A stretch of DNA of 24,185 bases from JBOGXB01 sp050694215 (GTDB taxonomy: Bacteria; Actinomycetota; CADDZG01; WHSQ01), in NCBI GenBank assembly GCA_050694215.1, contig JBOGXB010000027.1, forward strand, positions 1-24,185, given 5' to 3'. Below, piece after piece: positions 21,376 through 24,185 of the stretch. The number at the start of each line of letters is the position of its first letter. Within the stretch, counting starts at the first letter, position 1. Both the position numbers and the translations under genes were made by a program. Under the pieces are notes generated by a model that was not told the DNA's origin, searched no databases, and saw nothing but the letters and a program-made list of their open reading frames with translations.

Positions 21376-22329
21376 ATGAGCACGCAGATAGCCATCGGCA
21401 TCGATGTGGGCGGAACGGGCACCAAAGGTGGTGTCGTGGATGCATCCGGCCGGGTTCTGCATAAAGTGACACAGGAGACCGACGTGACCTCCGGCACCAA
21501 GGGAGTGATCGCGGTCGCCGAGAGATTGCTTGGTTGGGCGGGACGCTCGGGGCTCGACATCACCTCCGTGGGTATTGGTGCCGCCGGGTTCGTCGACTCC
21601 ATCTCCGGCTCGATCACGTTCTCTCCCAATTTCATCTACGACGATCCGGAGATCGCCTCCGCCGTGGGGGCGAGGTTTGGTCTGCCCGTGGTTGTCGACA
21701 ACGATGCGAACGCGGCTGCGTGGGGCGAGCGAACCTTCGGTTCGGCGCGCGATTCGAACCACGTGGTGCTGCTTTCTGTCGGGACCGGGATCGGGAGCGG
21801 CTTTATCGCGGAGGGAAGGCTCGTGCGGGGCTTCACCGGAGCGGGAGCCGAGCTCGGACATACGGTCGTCCAGTTAGACGGCCCCGAGTGCACTTGCGGT
21901 CTGCCCGGTTGTCTCGAGCAGCTGGCCTCGGGCCAAGCGATCGAGCGTATGGCTCGAGAAGCCGCGCGCGAGGATCCCTCGACCCTGATCCTTACCTTTG
22001 CCCAATCCGTTGATTCGATCGAAGGTGAGCATGTGGCGCATGCCGCCGCGGAGTACGACGAGGTCGCGCTCCGGGTACTGCGAACTGCGGGCAAAGCGCT
22101 CGGTGTCGGCCTGTCCAACGCCGTGAACCTCTTCGACCCGGAGGTGCTGGTCCTGGCGGGAAGCGTTATCCGCGCGGGAGAGCCCTATCTCGGCCCCGCG
22201 CGCGATCAGCTGGTTCGCATGACCGGGGCACAGCGGCGGCGGCCGGCCCGCCTCGACGTGACCGTCCTTGGAGAGGAGGTCGGGATCATCGGGGCGGCTG
22301 CTCTCGGCGCGGGGTGGGGAGCAAAGTGA
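21376..22329 (+). CDS. glk: ROK-family glucokinase
   Basis: The 317-residue protein phosphorylates glucose to glucose-6-phosphate with ATP, or possibly polyphosphate. ROK features are in place: the phosphate loop DVGGTGTKGGVVD (10-22), the catalytic Asp in VVDNDANAAAWGE (D110), SVGTGIGSG (134-142), GAELGH (E159, H162) and the zinc motif CTCGLPGCLE (172-181). There is no N-terminal HTH, so it is the kinase and not a ROK repressor. The length matches actinobacterial glucokinases. The same neighbourhood (SRPBCC, ArsA-like, small Cys protein, ROK glucokinase) is, from memory, found around Streptomyces glkA. A TATCCT box 6 nt before the ATG suggests its own leaderless promoter. Its stop overlaps the next start (GTGA). 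Confidence 0.92.
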   Translation: MSTQIAIGIDVGGTGTKGGVVDASGRVLHKVTQETDVTSGTKGVIAVAERLLGWAGRSGLDITSVGIGAAGFVDSISGSITFSPNFIYDDPEIASAVGARFGLPVVVDNDANAAAWGERTFGSARDSNHVVLLSVGTGIGSGFIAEGRLVRGFTGAGAELGHTVVQLDGPECTCGLPGCLEQLASGQAIERMAREAAREDPSTLILTFAQSVDSIEGEHVAHAAAEYDEVALRVLRTAGKALGVGLSNAVNLFDPEVLVLAGSVIRAGEPYLGPARDQLVRMTGAQRRRPARLDVTVLGEEVGIIGAAALGAGWGAK

Positions 22330-22766
22330 GCGGCGAGGACATCGTCCCGGCACGAAGATCGGAATCGGAGCCGGCCCCTAAGCACGAGATCACCGAGGAA
22401 CGCGAGCAGGTCCAGACGCAGCTGAAGGAATACCTCCTCCTGCTGCCGCGCCTGATCAAGTTGCTGTGGCGGCTCGTGCGCGATCCACGTGTGCCGGCCC
22501 GCAGCAAGGCGACGCTTCTGGTGATGGGGGGATATCTGGCGTTCCCACTGGACGCGGTGCCGGACTTCATCCCGGGGATCGGCCAGATCGACGATCTGAT
22601 CGTGATCGCGTTCGCGCTCGACCAGATGTTGAATCGGATCCCCGAGGATGTCGTGCGGGAGCACTGGGAGGGAGACGAGGACGTTCTCCAGATACTTCAG
22701 GAGATCCTCGACATCACAACGACTTTCGTACCCGGCTGGCTCAAGAAGCGATTCGCCGGCCGTTGA
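22326..22766 (+). CDS. DUF1232 (YkvA-like) protein
   Basis: The 146-residue protein has the DUF1232/YkvA core LLVMGGYLAFPLDAVPDFIPGIGQIDDLIVIAFAL at about 64-98, with the signature 'P-D-x-(V/I)-P-D-(F/L)-I-P'. This is a short hydrophobic hairpin expected at or in the membrane. A charged N-terminal tail precedes it and an acidic helix follows. Function of the family is not known. I choose GTG at 22326, which overlaps the glucokinase stop by 4 nt and has GGGGAG just upstream. An in-frame GTG at 22314 would lie inside the glucokinase gene without such a signal. Confidence 0.8.
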   Translation: MSGEDIVPARRSESEPAPKHEITEEREQVQTQLKEYLLLLPRLIKLLWRLVRDPRVPARSKATLLVMGGYLAFPLDAVPDFIPGIGQIDDLIVIAFALDQMLNRIPEDVVREHWEGDEDVLQILQEILDITTTFVPGWLKKRFAGR

Positions 22767-22782
22767 CGGCGCGGCTTCAGCG

Positions 22783-23574
22783 GTGAACGGCGCCGGGGCG
22801 GTCGTCGCACTCGTGCTCGTCGAGTGGACTGCGGGCTGGATCGCAACGGCCGCGTGGAGCCAGTCGTGGGGAGTCGTCCGGCGCGGCCATTTCCGCATCA
22901 CCGCCTGGATAACGTTGGTACTGGCGGTGTTGGCCCTGGTCGCCAACGGCGAGGCGGTGGATGAGGTCGCAGCGCCCGGAGCCCAACCCGGCTTCGTCGT
23001 CGCCTTGGCTGCCGGCTCCCTCCTCTACCTCGCGGTCCAGTACTCGCGCACGGACGTCCCCGCGGTCGTGGCGGGGGCGGTTACCGGCACGATCGGCGTC
23101 GTTGCGCTTCTGCTCGCGGCCGAGCTCGTCGGCAACTGGCCGTGGTGGCTCGCGGTCCTGGAGCTCGTCTCGGGAATGCTCCTGCTCGGCGCGGTGTGGA
23201 ACGGGATGATGCTCGGACACTGGTACCTGAATCAGCCCGGGCTGAATCCGAGGGCGCTGGGGCGCCTCACCGATCTCGGTCTCGTGGGAGTTGCTGCATC
23301 CGGGGTGCTCGGGTTGGTGGCGGCCGGCGAGCTGACGAACGCGTCCACCGAGGGCGCGGTGCTGGGGGTCCCGGGTTTCGGAGAATCGTTCTCGCTTGCC
23401 TTCTATCTGGTCTGGATCGGGCTTCTGGGCCTCACGGGCGCAGTCGTGTGGGCGGCACGCCGGTGCGTCGCGATCAGGTCGATCCAATCGGCCACTGGGC
23501 TCATGTACGTCGCCGTCCTCTCCGCGGGCGTCTCCGAGTTCCTCGTCCGCTACCTGATGGTGAACGCGACGTGA
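22783..23574 (+). CDS. Polytopic membrane protein, function unknown
   Basis: The 263-residue protein is mostly hydrophobic, with about seven to eight predicted membrane segments from residue 5 to the C terminus. A polar landmark is GHWYLNQPGLNPRALGRL (145-162) between two helices. Charged residues inside helices include E14 and E114; the latter lies near WPWW. I do not recognise a transporter or enzyme family. The GTG at 22783 starts just before the first hydrophobic stretch; the open frame extends upstream to 22648 but that part is Arg/Ser-rich and overlaps the DUF1232 gene, so it is discarded. The stop overlaps the GTG of the oxidoreductase gene (GTGA). Confidence 0.65.
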   Translation: MNGAGAVVALVLVEWTAGWIATAAWSQSWGVVRRGHFRITAWITLVLAVLALVANGEAVDEVAAPGAQPGFVVALAAGSLLYLAVQYSRTDVPAVVAGAVTGTIGVVALLLAAELVGNWPWWLAVLELVSGMLLLGAVWNGMMLGHWYLNQPGLNPRALGRLTDLGLVGVAASGVLGLVAAGELTNASTEGAVLGVPGFGESFSLAFYLVWIGLLGLTGAVVWAARRCVAIRSIQSATGLMYVAVLSAGVSEFLVRYLMVNAT

Positions 23575-24185
23575 CCGAGCTCCTGCTCGGTGCCACCTTG
23601 CCGCAATTCACCGGGGACCCCGATCCTTTCGTCGAAGGGGCGCGGCGGGCAGAGGAGGCGGGCCTCGATTCCATCTGGGTCTTCGATCACATCTGGCCTC
23701 TAACCGGCGGCAGGAGACGTTCCATCCTCGAGGCATGGACGGCGCTCGCTTATGTCGCCGCGGAGACCAAACGGATTCGCATCGGGACGCTGGTCACGCG
23801 GTCGTCCCTCCGTCATCCTGCGGTGCTCGCCAAGATGGTCGCAACGGTCGCAGAGATCGCGCCGGGTCGTCTGACGGTCGCGATCGGAAGTGGGGACGAG
23901 GCAAATCGCGGCGAGAACGAGTCCTACGGCATCCCCTACTTCTCGGGGGATGGTCGTGTGCCCCAGCTCCGATCGGCGGTGGAGGTCGTGAAGCGATATC
24001 TGACTGAGAGCTCGGTCGAGGTGAGAGACCGGTTCGTGCAGGTCGACGGCCTGCCCCCGAGCCCCCGCCCCTCGGCGCGCCCCATGGTGTGGGTCGGAGG
24101 GCGGGGCGACGACGTCCTCGAGGTCGCCGCCGAGCATGCCGACGGGTGGAACGGCTGGGGTGGGACACCGCAGCGCTTCAGACAG
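23571..24185 (+). CDS. LLM-class (F420-type) flavin-dependent oxidoreductase, 5' part
   Basis: The gene starts with GTG at 23571 (4-nt overlap with the previous stop) and runs off the window after 205 codons. The N terminus is a luciferase-like (beta/alpha)8 barrel: LLGATLPQF, then RRAEEAGLDSIWVFDHIWPL (25-44), AAETKRIRIGTLVTRSSLRHPAVLAKMVATV (64-94) and GRLTVAIGSGDEANRGENESYGIPY. A 'MVWVGGRGDDVLEVAAEHADGWNGW' block typical of F420-dependent LLM enzymes follows. These use F420H2 or FMNH2 for redox of varied substrates; the substrate is unknown. F420 use fits an actinobacterium. The missing C terminus lies beyond 24185. Confidence 0.88.
   Translation, partial: MTELLLGATLPQFTGDPDPFVEGARRAEEAGLDSIWVFDHIWPLTGGRRRSILEAWTALAYVAAETKRIRIGTLVTRSSLRHPAVLAKMVATVAEIAPGRLTVAIGSGDEANRGENESYGIPYFSGDGRVPQLRSAVEVVKRYLTESSVEVRDRFVQVDGLPPSPRPSARPMVWVGGRGDDVLEVAAEHADGWNGWGGTPQRFRQ

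Overview
The window is a gene-dense, high-GC bacterial chromosome segment. It looks actinobacterial (Actinomycetota) on several grounds. GTG and TTG starts and 1-4 bp stop/start overlaps are frequent. Several genes seem to start at or next to a promoter -10 box with no Shine-Dalgarno (leaderless mRNA). There is a CGAAC-N4-GTTCG SOS box. From memory, the gene content and order (trpD, DEDD exonuclease/GIY-YIG protein, FadD15-type acyl-CoA synthetase, SRPBCC protein, ArsA-like ATPase, small Cys protein) resemble the Mycobacterium tuberculosis Rv2182c-Rv2192c region. A class cannot be assigned from this sequence alone; an uncultured or deep-branching actinobacterium is plausible. I see no tRNA or rRNA gene, CRISPR array, transposase, phage gene or attachment site. 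The longest gene-free stretch is about 115 bp.

Layout. 1-2206 (+): the 3' tail of an unidentified gene, then trpD, a PaaI-type thioesterase and a SAM methyltransferase in a tight run. 2203-2997 (+): an ArsR-type regulator fused to an SRPBCC domain, with its operator inside a near-consensus promoter; the reading frame is broken by one extra C near 2573-2575. 3078-6281 (-): a DEDDh exonuclease/GIY-YIG (UvrC-like) protein followed by an acyl-CoA ligase, driven by a promoter with a perfect SOS box in its spacer. 6341-10699 (+): four overlapping genes for a GAF-GAF-SpoIIE/PP2C phosphatase, a small zinc ribbon protein, an alpha-methylacyl-CoA racemase-like CoA-transferase and a coiled-coil NYN RNase-like protein. 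10778-13862 (+): a secreted Asp-box beta-propeller, a 72-residue CxxC protein and an M48 (Ste24-type) membrane protease. 13966-17641 (+): FadD15-like acyl-CoA synthetase, panB, and a double-zinc-ribbon membrane protein. 17695-18546 (-): an isoaspartyl peptidase/asparaginase. 18564-24185 (+): metallophosphoesterase, SRPBCC protein, ArsA/Get3-like ATPase, CxxCxxC small protein, ROK glucokinase, DUF1232 protein, a polytopic membrane protein and the start of an F420-type luciferase-like oxidoreductase.

The genes point to amino-acid and cofactor synthesis (trpD, panB), acyl-CoA and lipid handling (two acyl-CoA ligases, the racemase-like enzyme, the thioesterase, SRPBCC lipid-pocket proteins), DNA repair (SOS-linked nuclease) and protein turnover (M48 protease, asparaginase). 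The best candidates for under-described biology are the SRPBCC/ArsA/CxxCxxC module, the phosphatase/zinc-ribbon/racemase/NYN operon, and the two promoters whose operators fill the -35/-10 spacer.
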